From the NCBI GenBank assembly GCA_964393975.1, contig CAYMVO010000002.1:23580-87579 (forward strand): a DNA stretch of 64,000 nt, in the 5' to 3' direction. The notes beneath the pieces were generated by a model that saw only the letters and a program-made list of their open reading frames with translations, searched no databases and was not told the DNA's origin. Within the stretch, counting starts at the first letter, position 1. Every line of letters begins with the position of its first letter. Shown here piece by piece: positions 53,221 to 60,575 of the stretch. Origin of the DNA: CALVNN01 sp964393975 (GTDB lineage: Bacteria > Bacillota > Clostridia > Christensenellales > UBA1242). The position numbers and the translations under genes are program-made.

Positions 53221-55866
53221 TCAAATAAGGTTCATTAGTTTTAATATAGTCGGCGTGACACAACACAAACTCCCGCCGTTTTTTAGACCAAACTCGCCCG
53301 CATTTACCACCACAAACGGCACTCTATTAGTCGTATGCGTGGTGCAAATATTTTCGCCGTTTTTCATCACTTCGCTATTGCCGTGATCAGCGACGACCAC
53401 CACGATATACCCGTGTTTTTCGGCGTCTTTTATCACTCTAAGTAGGTTATCCGTCATCGCACGCACTGCCTGAACGCTCGCCTCAAAATTACCCGTATGA
53501 CCTACCATATCGGAGTTTGCAAAATTCACCGCCACAAAATCGTATCCTTTCTCAAACCCTTTTATGACCTCGTCTGCCACCTCTTTTGCTCGCATCTCAG
53601 GTTTTAGGTCAAAGGTCGCGACATCCGCCATATCAATGAGCACCCTATCCTCGCCCATTTTAGGTGTCTCCACGCCACCATTCAAAAAGTAGGTCACGTG
53701 GGCGTACTTAGTCGTTTCGGCGACTTTGAGTTGTTTTAGACCAAAGCTCGCTATTATCCCGCTAAGACAATTTTCAATAACTTTTGGCTTAAACGCAACT
53801 TTTGCAAAATCAAACTCCTTGCTATACTCGGTAAAGTTAAGGATATCCACATTTAGACTACTTTGCACTTTAGCGACAATCTGCCTCATTCTATCCGCTC
53901 TAAAATTGAAAAATATCACACTATCGCCGTCTTTTAGCGTCTCATTATCTAAAGAAATCGGCACGACAAACTCATCCGTCACACCCGCATTGTATGATTT
54001 TGTTATAGCGTCAAGTGGGCTAATATCCGCACCTATAGTCACCAAAGAGTCAAAATATTTATCCGTCCTATCTTCGTTTTTCTCTCTATCCATAGCATAA
54101 TACCTACCGCTAAGAGATGAGATACTTATATCGCATTTGCCCTTATAACTTTTAGTTATATTTATCACATCTTGTATAAACCCTTTTCCGCTATGAATAT
54201 CGGTATCACGACCGTCTGTTATTAGGTGCAAGGCGAGTCTTTTTACGCCTAATCGCACGCACAATTCGATACAAGCAAACAAATGATTTATATGACTATG
54301 AATACCGCCATTTGAGGCAAGACCTATCAAATGAATAGTCCCCTTGGCGCTAGTGATAAAGTCTTTTAAGGTGCTATTTTCATAAAACTCGCCCGTCTCT
54401 ATCTCTTTGTTTATCATACTAAGCTCTTGCAAGACGACCTCGCCCGCGCCAATATTTAGGTGCCCGACTTCGCTATTGCCCATTTGCCCATTAGGTAACC
54501 CGACGTACTCGCCACTAGCATACAGGAGGGTATGCGGGTTTGAGCTCATAATCTCTTTTATAGTCTCGTTAGTACCCTCTCTCACCGCGTCAAACTCGCG
54601 CTTTCCTTCAAACAAATCAATATTATTTTTGTTCTTTGCAGTGATTAGGCACCCGCACGGAATAGGTCTATCTTGTACCTTGGTTTCATTGATACCGTAT
54701 CCGTCTAGTATGGCGAGACAAAGTTTTTTATGCGGTCTATCTAGTGGCGTACTCGCAATATAATCAAGACTCGCACCCCCACCAGTAGACACATAATCAA
54801 ACGCACTTGTTTTGCCCATTTTCTCCACAGCCTCAGCGCTATCACCACCGCCGACAATGGTCTTTGCCTTTGACTTGGATAGGATATCTATCAACCTCTT
54901 TGTGCCAAACGCAAACTTTTCTATCTCAAAAATACCCATAGGTCCATTCCAAAAGATAGTTTCAGCGGTCTTTAGCTCCCTTTCAAATAGTCCCAAACTC
55001 TTTTTGCCAATATCCACGATATAACCTGCGGTTATTTTTTCTATAGGTAACTGTTTTGTTTTGCCCTCGCCATTTAAATCTTTACTAACGACATAATCGC
55101 AAGGTAAAACGAGATTTTTTTGTAATTTATTAGCGTAATCAATGATATCTTTTGCGATTTCCACCTCGCCACTATCCACATAATCACATTTCATACCCTT
55201 AGCCATTAAAAAAGGTACAGATATACGCCCGCCAAGCATTAGAGTATCGACTTTTCTAAGTAGCGCCTTTATGACTAGTATCTTATCCTTGACCTTTGCG
55301 CCACCCATAATTGCCACAAAAGGTCTTTTTAGGTCTTTTAATGATAGTTCCTCTCTTTCTTTCTCCATTAGTAGCCCGATTGTACTAGGTAAAAACTGCT
55401 TTACACCATAGTTTGACGCGTGCTTTCTATGAGATACACCAAACGCATCATCGACAAAATAATCAGCATTTTCGGAGAGTTTTCTAGCAAAATCTATATC
55501 ACACGCCTCCTCGCCTGCGTCAAACCTCACGTTTTCTAATAGTAGCGAAGTCCCGTCGTCCAACTCATTCGTTTGCTTTACAATATCCTCGCCGACTATA
55601 CCGCCCGCCCAATGTATTTTATCGTCAATATTACACCTTATATAGTTGTAGATAGGTTCTAATGAATACTTTTTATCCACCTTACCCTTTGGTCTACCCA
55701 AATGCGAACACAAAACCACCTTTGCTCCCGCTCTATATAGTGCCTCGATAGTCGGCATAGATTGTCTTATTCTATTATCACTGAGTATAACGCCTCGCTC
55801 CATAGGTACATTAAAATCTACACGCACCAGTACTCGCTTTCCTCTAACATCCTCGTCAAATTTCAT
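53221..55866 (-). CDS. pgk-gpmI: Phosphoglycerate kinase - cofactor-independent phosphoglycerate mutase fusion
   Basis: 881 aa. Residues ~1-372 are PGK: RVDFNVPM, DNRIRQSMPTIE, SHLGRPKG, LLLENVRFDAGEE, IMGGAKVKDKI, WNGPMGIFE, GGGDSAEAV, STGGGASLDYI. Residues ~383-881 are iPGM: AILDGYG, GLPNGQMGNSEVGHLNIGAG (catalytic Ser near 465), HLITDGRD, FFNFRADRMRQI, VNFANSDMVGHTGN, VADHGNSEVM. The join is a ~10-residue linker that replaces the last ~15 residues of ordinary PGK. The reactions are consecutive: 1,3-bisphosphoglycerate to 3-phosphoglycerate (ATP formed) and then to 2-phosphoglycerate. Oddities: GGRISVPF where PGK usually has GG(A/G)MA-x-F, and an insertion of ~20 residues after DGYG. It overlaps the upstream gene by 11 nt. 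Confidence 0.93.
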   Translation of the reverse strand: MKFDEDVRGKRVLVRVDFNVPMERGVILSDNRIRQSMPTIEALYRAGAKVVLCSHLGRPKGKVDKKYSLEPIYNYIRCNIDDKIHWAGGIVGEDIVKQTNELDDGTSLLLENVRFDAGEEACDIDFARKLSENADYFVDDAFGVSHRKHASNYGVKQFLPSTIGLLMEKEREELSLKDLKRPFVAIMGGAKVKDKILVIKALLRKVDTLMLGGRISVPFLMAKGMKCDYVDSGEVEIAKDIIDYANKLQKNLVLPCDYVVSKDLNGEGKTKQLPIEKITAGYIVDIGKKSLGLFERELKTAETIFWNGPMGIFEIEKFAFGTKRLIDILSKSKAKTIVGGGDSAEAVEKMGKTSAFDYVSTGGGASLDYIASTPLDRPHKKLCLAILDGYGINETKVQDRPIPCGCLITAKNKNNIDLFEGKREFDAVREGTNETIKEIMSSNPHTLLYASGEYVGLPNGQMGNSEVGHLNIGAGEVVLQELSMINKEIETGEFYENSTLKDFITSAKGTIHLIGLASNGGIHSHINHLFACIELCVRLGVKRLALHLITDGRDTDIHSGKGFIQDVINITKSYKGKCDISISSLSGRYYAMDREKNEDRTDKYFDSLVTIGADISPLDAITKSYNAGVTDEFVVPISLDNETLKDGDSVIFFNFRADRMRQIVAKVQSSLNVDILNFTEYSKEFDFAKVAFKPKVIENCLSGIIASFGLKQLKVAETTKYAHVTYFLNGGVETPKMGEDRVLIDMADVATFDLKPEMRAKEVADEVIKGFEKGYDFVAVNFANSDMVGHTGNFEASVQAVRAMTDNLLRVIKDAEKHGYIVVVVADHGNSEVMKNGENICTTHTTNRVPFVVVNAGEFGLKNGGSLCCVTPTILKLMNLI

Positions 55867-57493
55867 TTCCTACCTCGTTTTTTTCTTTTTCAAACGCCAA
55901 ACTAATCGACGCAAATTGCTCGCCTATTTGCTCTAGTTCATTTATCACTCTAGCGTAAGCATCAAGGTTTTTAAACCTTTTATCCACGCGTACGGTCTTT
56001 TTGATGCTTAGTTTTTCCTTGACCAATTTCTCATCTAGCGCCATAATCTTTTGTAGTTCCGCCTCGTCAAGCTCCACATCTTCACTCGCGCTTTTGACCG
56101 ACTGCTTAGCGAGAGTAGATAGTTCTATCGCTAGCGAATAAAGGTCATTGATTTTCTCTATTTGTTCGCTAGTAAAATTATCTTTATCCTCTAAATGCAT
56201 TACCTCATTTATCTTTTCCGCTCTATGAATAATAGACTTTACCCTATCGGCAATAATACTATAGTACATCATCTTTTTCTTGTCCGCCTCTGCCACATCG
56301 CCCATACTGATAATGATATTTGATTGCATCAATTTGCAGTTTTTCTCCATCTCAAGTAAATTTTTTTGCAAAGTGTCCCTTTTAGATAGTTTGCACTCGC
56401 CAAAGTCAAACTCATACACCGATTTCACCAAATTCACACTACTTACGAGCAGTAAATCTGCTTGCATAGCATACTGCACCAAGGCGCTACCTGCCATGTG
56501 GAGAGTAGCATTGTCCATTACAAATACATTTGTGTCTTTCTTTTTCTTAAATATCTTATCTAAAATATTTGCACACTGTTTGCTAAACGGCAAAAGTATT
56601 AAAGAGCCTAATAGCGTCATACCAATATTATAAACCACTAGCAAAAGTGCGGGATCTTTTATAGTGTCCTCTAACCAATACGTCCACCCTGTAAAGTACA
56701 ACAATATAAACGCCACACCACTCAAAGCGCTAATAAACGTATAAAACCAAGATGCTTTTTTCGCCTCTACGCTAGCACCTACGCTAGACATTAGGATAGT
56801 AATAGACGGACTAATCTTTACACCGATAGCTATCCAAAGTGCAGATTGGATATCTATCACACCTGCCACACCTAGCCCACCGCATAGACTCAATATTACG
56901 GCGCTACCAGCTAGCGAACTTTGCACCAACGCACAAAGCACAAACCCAAATAGTATCATAACAATAGGTGTATTTACCCTAGATATAAACTCCTCAAACG
57001 CAGGTAGCGTATTGAAATACGACATACAGTCACTCATAATATTTAGCGATAAAAATAGTAGTCCAAACGCCATAATTGCCTGTCCTATTTGCTTTGTCGT
57101 CTCTTTTCGACAAAGGGACATTATAAAAGCCCCCACGCCAGTCAGCGAAGCAAATATGGTGCCCAACTTTATACTACCAAATAATAGCGTAGCGATAGTA
57201 ATACCCGCGCCGATATTCACGCCGAGTATGATAGCAAAACTTTGCGAAAAAGTCAGTACCCCCGTCTGTATAAGACTCACAATTAGCACAATCACGGCGG
57301 TAGAACTCTGCAACATAATAGTCGCAACGGCGCCCATTCCTATACCTTTGTATTTATTTTTTGATAGTTTTTGCAAGACTGTTTTTAGTTTACTCCCGAC
57401 TAGGACTTGCATAGCGCCACTGACTAATTTTACCGATAGTAAAAACGCACCTAGACCACCTATAAACATAAGCAAATTGTATAAAATATCCAT
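55856..57493 (-). CDS. Na+/phosphate cotransporter with C-terminal PhoU-like domain (NptA/YjbB type)
   Basis: 545 aa from the ATG at 57491-57493 (AAGGATAAAATT upstream). Two inverted membrane repeats carry the QSS motifs: MLQSSTAVIVLIVSL and LVQSSLAGSAVIL, which bind sodium and phosphate. About ten hydrophobic segments are followed by a cytoplasmic helical PhoU-like domain from about residue 350 (MNNIIIS-type IIADRVKSIIHRAEKINEV). It is translationally coupled to the PGK-PGM gene, linking phosphate uptake with a phosphate-using glycolytic step, though this may be chance. Confidence 0.88.
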   Translation of the reverse strand: MDILYNLLMFIGGLGAFLLSVKLVSGAMQVLVGSKLKTVLQKLSKNKYKGIGMGAVATIMLQSSTAVIVLIVSLIQTGVLTFSQSFAIILGVNIGAGITIATLLFGSIKLGTIFASLTGVGAFIMSLCRKETTKQIGQAIMAFGLLFLSLNIMSDCMSYFNTLPAFEEFISRVNTPIVMILFGFVLCALVQSSLAGSAVILSLCGGLGVAGVIDIQSALWIAIGVKISPSITILMSSVGASVEAKKASWFYTFISALSGVAFILLYFTGWTYWLEDTIKDPALLLVVYNIGMTLLGSLILLPFSKQCANILDKIFKKKKDTNVFVMDNATLHMAGSALVQYAMQADLLLVSSVNLVKSVYEFDFGECKLSKRDTLQKNLLEMEKNCKLMQSNIIISMGDVAEADKKKMMYYSIIADRVKSIIHRAEKINEVMHLEDKDNFTSEQIEKINDLYSLAIELSTLAKQSVKSASEDVELDEAELQKIMALDEKLVKEKLSIKKTVRVDKRFKNLDAYARVINELEQIGEQFASISLAFEKEKNEVGNEI

Positions 57494-57566
57494 AATTTTA
57501 TCCTTAAAGTATTTTACATTAATTTTAGCATTTTTATACAAATAAATCAAACATATTATGTATTTT

Positions 57567-58037
57567 TTAAAACAAATTTTCGCCCATAACAAAGGTCGGT
57601 ACGCCAAACGCAAGGTTTTTTGCCTCTTGCATTAGGTAACTTGCCACCGAAACGACCACAAAATCAGGATCAAGACTCATCACGATTTGCACAATATTAT
57701 CCAAAAGTATATCACTCTCAACCAACACGCAAAACCGCCCTAGAGATGTATCTAACACATTTATTGCTTTACTATCAAAACAATTCATCTCATCAAACAC
57801 GCCAAAAAGTACACCCTTTTCATACACAATAAGACTATCATTTTTGACGCCAAAAAGGTTACTCGTGACACGCGTAAAAAGGAGTGCGTTTTTTGTCACG
57901 CTAAAATCACGTAATTCTTTACAAAAACTCGCCTCCCCGCTTATCTCTTTCTCATAATCAAACTCTTTGTGACTAATGTAAAAAAACACTTTTGCATCAT
58001 TCGCTCTCGCTAAATCAGTGATAAATTGATATTCCAT
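57567..58037 (-). CDS. Short hypothetical protein, weakly nitrilase-like
   Basis: 156 aa from the ATG at 58035-58037 (AAAGGTAAACGA upstream). Parts such as KNALLFTRVTSNLFGVKNDSL and GRFCVLVESDILLDNIVQIV followed by DPDFVVVSVASYL look like fragments of the carbon-nitrogen hydrolase fold. The protein is far shorter than the usual ~260 aa and no Glu-Lys-Cys triad can be assigned. It is probably a degenerate or truncated member, or a different family. It lies divergent from the dus gene. Confidence 0.4.
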   Translation of the reverse strand: MEYQFITDLARANDAKVFFYISHKEFDYEKEISGEASFCKELRDFSVTKNALLFTRVTSNLFGVKNDSLIVYEKGVLFGVFDEMNCFDSKAINVLDTSLGRFCVLVESDILLDNIVQIVMSLDPDFVVVSVASYLMQEAKNLAFGVPTFVMGENLF

Positions 58038-58062
58038 TCGTTTACCTTTTTGCATTTTATAT

Positions 58063-58124
58063 ATTATATGATAGGTAAAATATTGGTGACACTGATTGAT
58101 TTTATTTGCGTTTTATGTTATCAT
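58063..58124. promoter_or_regulatory. Divergent promoters of the hypothetical gene (-) and dus (+)
   Basis: Plus: TTGATT (58096-58101), 17 nt, TATCAT (58119-58124). Minus: a weak TGTCAC (58086-58091), 17 nt, TATAAT (58063-58068). Confidence 0.6.
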
Positions 58125-58141
58125 TTTTTAGAGGTATGAGT

Positions 58142-59077
58142 ATGTTAAAGATAGGTAATTTGACTTTTGAAAAAGGTATATTTTTGGCGCCTATGGCGGG
58201 CGTTAGTGATGTCGGGTTCAGAGAGGTATGCGAGCTTTGCGGTGCGGAAATGTGCTATACGGAAATGGTCAGCGCAAAAGGGCTATACTACGGTAGCGAG
58301 CGCACGGAGGAAATGCTATCCTTTGCTCCTTGTGTAAAGTACAAAGCGGTACAAATCTTTGGTAATGACGCCTATATTATGGGCGAAATAGTAAAGTCTT
58401 TTGGTAAAAAATACGACCTTATTGATATAAATATGGGTTGCCCCGCACCAAAGATTTTTGGCAACAAGGAAGGGTGCTATCTTATGAGTGACCTTGCGAC
58501 CGCCGAAAATATTATCCGCGAATGCGTGAAAAATAGCGAGGTGCCTATCACGGTAAAATTCCGACTAGGTATAAACAAAAGTAATATTAACGCAGTTGAG
58601 TTCGCTCAAATGTGCGAGCGGGCAGGTGCTAGTGCCATAACGGTACACGGGCGAACGAGGAGTGATTTTTATAGCGGTACTGTAGATTATGAAAAGATAA
58701 AAAATGTAGTAGACGCAGTCTCTATTCCCGTCATAGGTAACGGTGATATAGTAGACAAAGAGAGTTACGAAAAAATGCTCCTAACAGGTTGTGCGGGTGT
58801 CAGTATTGGTCGTGGTGCTATGGGCAACCCTCAAATCTTTAGCCTACTTAAAGGTATCACGCCACCACTCACCAAAGCGGAGTCGCTAAAGCAACACATC
58901 TATAGACTACAACAATATTTTAGTGACGACTTTATAAATAAAAATATGCGAAAGCATTTACTCTGGTATCTTCATAGTATCCCTAATATCAAGCAACTAA
59001 AAGCAAAAATAGTGACCTTAGACTCGCTAAATGAGTCGCTTAGTCTTGCGCTATCCGTACTAGAACCCCAAAAATAG
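58142..59077 (+). CDS. dus: tRNA-dihydrouridine synthase
   Basis: 311 aa from the ATG at 58142, with AGAGG seven nt upstream; earlier in-frame ATGs are too close to the transcription start. It is an FMN-dependent TIM barrel reducing uridine to dihydrouridine in tRNA D-loops. Motifs: FLAPMAGVSDVGFRE, CYTEMVSAKGL, FGNDAYIM, DINMGCPAPKIFGNKEGCYL with the catalytic Cys in GC-x-L, VKFRLGI, VHGRTRSDFYSG, VIGNGDIVD, GVSIGRGAMGNP. It is DusB-like in pattern. A short 5' leader and a strong terminator indicate a single-gene unit. Confidence 0.94.
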   Translation: MLKIGNLTFEKGIFLAPMAGVSDVGFREVCELCGAEMCYTEMVSAKGLYYGSERTEEMLSFAPCVKYKAVQIFGNDAYIMGEIVKSFGKKYDLIDINMGCPAPKIFGNKEGCYLMSDLATAENIIRECVKNSEVPITVKFRLGINKSNINAVEFAQMCERAGASAITVHGRTRSDFYSGTVDYEKIKNVVDAVSIPVIGNGDIVDKESYEKMLLTGCAGVSIGRGAMGNPQIFSLLKGITPPLTKAESLKQHIYRLQQYFSDDFINKNMRKHLLWYLHSIPNIKQLKAKIVTLDSLNESLSLALSVLEPQK

Positions 59078-59138
59078 CACGCTTTCTTTTTTGATAGCAC
59101 CCGCTATTTTACTACATTTTTATAAAATTTTTCAAATA

Positions 59139-59175
59139 AAAAAGGTTATGCGAAATGTTGTGCATAACCTTTTTA
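59139..59175. terminator. Bidirectional terminator between dus and the Fic gene
   Basis: Perfect 11-bp stem AAAGGTTATGC / GCATAACCTTT with T runs on both strands. It partly overlaps the start of the 130-bp direct repeat. Confidence 0.85.
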
Positions 59176-59292
59176 TATACTTTAAACGCTTTTTTGCTAG
59201 GTACTTAAGTCTATACTTATCATTTGACTCTACCCACTTCTTCAACGTTTTGCTTTTCGAGCGGTCTATAGGTATTTTTAAACGCTTCATTT
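59162..59292 (-). pseudogene. Left direct repeat: copy of the 3' end of the ADA-SLOG gene
   Basis: About 131 bp nearly identical to 60446-60575. On the minus strand it encodes the last ~22 codons of the ADA-SLOG protein (NEAFKNTYRPLEKQNVEEV then GRVK and TGA; Asp to Gly change) plus ~40 bp of 3' flank. It has no start or upstream coding region, so it is a remnant or an attachment-type duplication. Confidence 0.85.
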
Positions 59293-59329
59293 ATGAAAAA
59301 AGTTAAAACATTTTTCATACACAATATCC

Positions 59330-60217
59330 TTAATATTCAATCTTAAAATAATCCAACCATTTTTTGTATTTATCTTGACAAGACAAACATGTATCCGTTA
59401 AATATCCTTTTTCATTGTTCCATTCTTTGAGTCCACGATAGTAAAACAACTTGTGGTCTTCATCAATAATAAATGGAACAATACTATTCACCAAACATTC
59501 CTTAAACATAATTAGCCTACCAACTCGACCATTCCCATCTTGGAAAGGGTGGATTGATTCAAAATCTTTATGGAATTGTAATATTTGTTCAAAAGTTTTT
59601 TTCTCTATGTTATTGTAGGACGACAAAAGTTTTTTCATCTCTGTTTTTACATTTTCGGGCAAACAAGTTGTCTTGCCACCGACTTCATTTGGAAGTTTTT
59701 TATAATCTCCTACATTAAACCATTGTTTTCTACTATCACTTGTTCCGTTTTTAAGAATAAAATGAAGTTCTTTTATCAAAGTCTGAGATAGTGGTTTCTT
59801 TGCATTGTCTATAATATAATCGACACATTTAAAGTGATTTGCAGTTTCAACGACATCATCAACATTGATTGTGTCTTTTTCTACACTGATTGTATTTGTT
59901 TCAAAAATATATCTTGTTTGGTCGTGCGTTAATGTACTACCTTCAATATGATTTGAGTTATATGTCAATTCGATTTGCGTTTTATGATAAATTCCACCTT
60001 TAAACCCCATATCTTTTTGTTCTTTCAAAATATTTAATAATAGGTTATTACTAAATGGTTTTGTTGCTTCTCTTTCAGGTTTCACCGCATCGGCAGGGAC
60101 GTTCCAAGTTTTACCCGTCAAAAATGCACCAGATATTCTACCTTGAGCACAATAATTTCTAACCATTCTATCTGAAATATTCCATTTTTTAGCGATTTCT
60201 TTAACTGATACAAACAT
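59330..60217 (-). CDS. Fic-family AMP-transferase-like protein with N-terminal HTH
   Basis: 295 aa. Residues 1-50 form an excisionase/MerR-like helix-turn-helix (SVKEIAKKWNISDRMVRNYC, GKTWNVPADA). The Fic domain follows, with the inhibitory-helix motif S-x3-E-G at 88-93 (SNHIEG, class II) and the catalytic loop HPFQDGNGRVGR at 223-234. These enzymes attach AMP or similar groups to target proteins and are held off by the inhibitory helix. The HTH suggests it also binds its own promoter, which carries three repeated sites. ATG follows GTGGAGGAATTGAG. Its gene sits between two copies of the ADA-SLOG gene tail. Confidence 0.9.
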   Translation of the reverse strand: MFVSVKEIAKKWNISDRMVRNYCAQGRISGAFLTGKTWNVPADAVKPEREATKPFSNNLLLNILKEQKDMGFKGGIYHKTQIELTYNSNHIEGSTLTHDQTRYIFETNTISVEKDTINVDDVVETANHFKCVDYIIDNAKKPLSQTLIKELHFILKNGTSDSRKQWFNVGDYKKLPNEVGGKTTCLPENVKTEMKKLLSSYNNIEKKTFEQILQFHKDFESIHPFQDGNGRVGRLIMFKECLVNSIVPFIIDEDHKLFYYRGLKEWNNEKGYLTDTCLSCQDKYKKWLDYFKIEY

Positions 60218-60250
60218 CTCAATTCCTCCACTTTAATTTTTATTATTACA

Positions 60251-60327
60251 TACCTTTATTGGAATAATTATATACCCTTATTGGAAATATGTCAACTAAT
60301 TTAAAAATTATTATTCCGATAAAGGAA
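60251..60327 (-). promoter_or_regulatory. Promoter of the Fic gene with three operator-like sites
   Basis: Perfect TTGACA (60290-60295), 17 nt, TATAAT (60267-60272). Three 17-nt sites of the type TACCTTTATTGGAATAA lie at 60251-60267, 60273-60289 (exactly the promoter spacer) and, inverted, 60311-60327. This is strong support for autoregulation, most simply by the HTH domain of the Fic protein. Confidence 0.8.
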
Positions 60328-60350
60328 ATATTATACTTTATGAAAAAATA

Positions 60351-60383
60351 AAAAACACAAGCCATATATTTTATAGCCTGCGT
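60351..60383 (-). terminator. Terminator downstream of the ADA-SLOG gene
   Basis: Minus strand ~12-bp stem ACGCAGGCTATA / TATATGGCTTGTGT with wobble pairs, followed by TTTTTT. It separates the ADA-SLOG gene from the Fic promoter. Confidence 0.75.
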
Positions 60384-60445
60384 TTATTGATTAAGTTTTT
60401 CAATTATTCTGCTAGTCTCAAAAATGCTCCCCTTAAAAAACTTTC

Positions 60446-60575
60446 GCATAACCTTTTTATATACTTAAAATGCTTTTTTTTGGGTACTTAAGTCTATACT
60501 TATCATTTGACTCTATCCACTTCTTCAACGTTTTGCTTTTCGAGCGGTCTATAGGTATTTTTAAACGCTTCATTT
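60446..60575 (-). repeat. Right direct repeat (authentic 3' end of the ADA-SLOG gene)
   Basis: The original counterpart of 59162-59292: the last ~22 codons of ADA-SLOG plus downstream DNA. Together the repeats flank a ~1.15-kb segment holding the Fic gene, its operators and the ADA-SLOG terminator. Confidence 0.85.
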
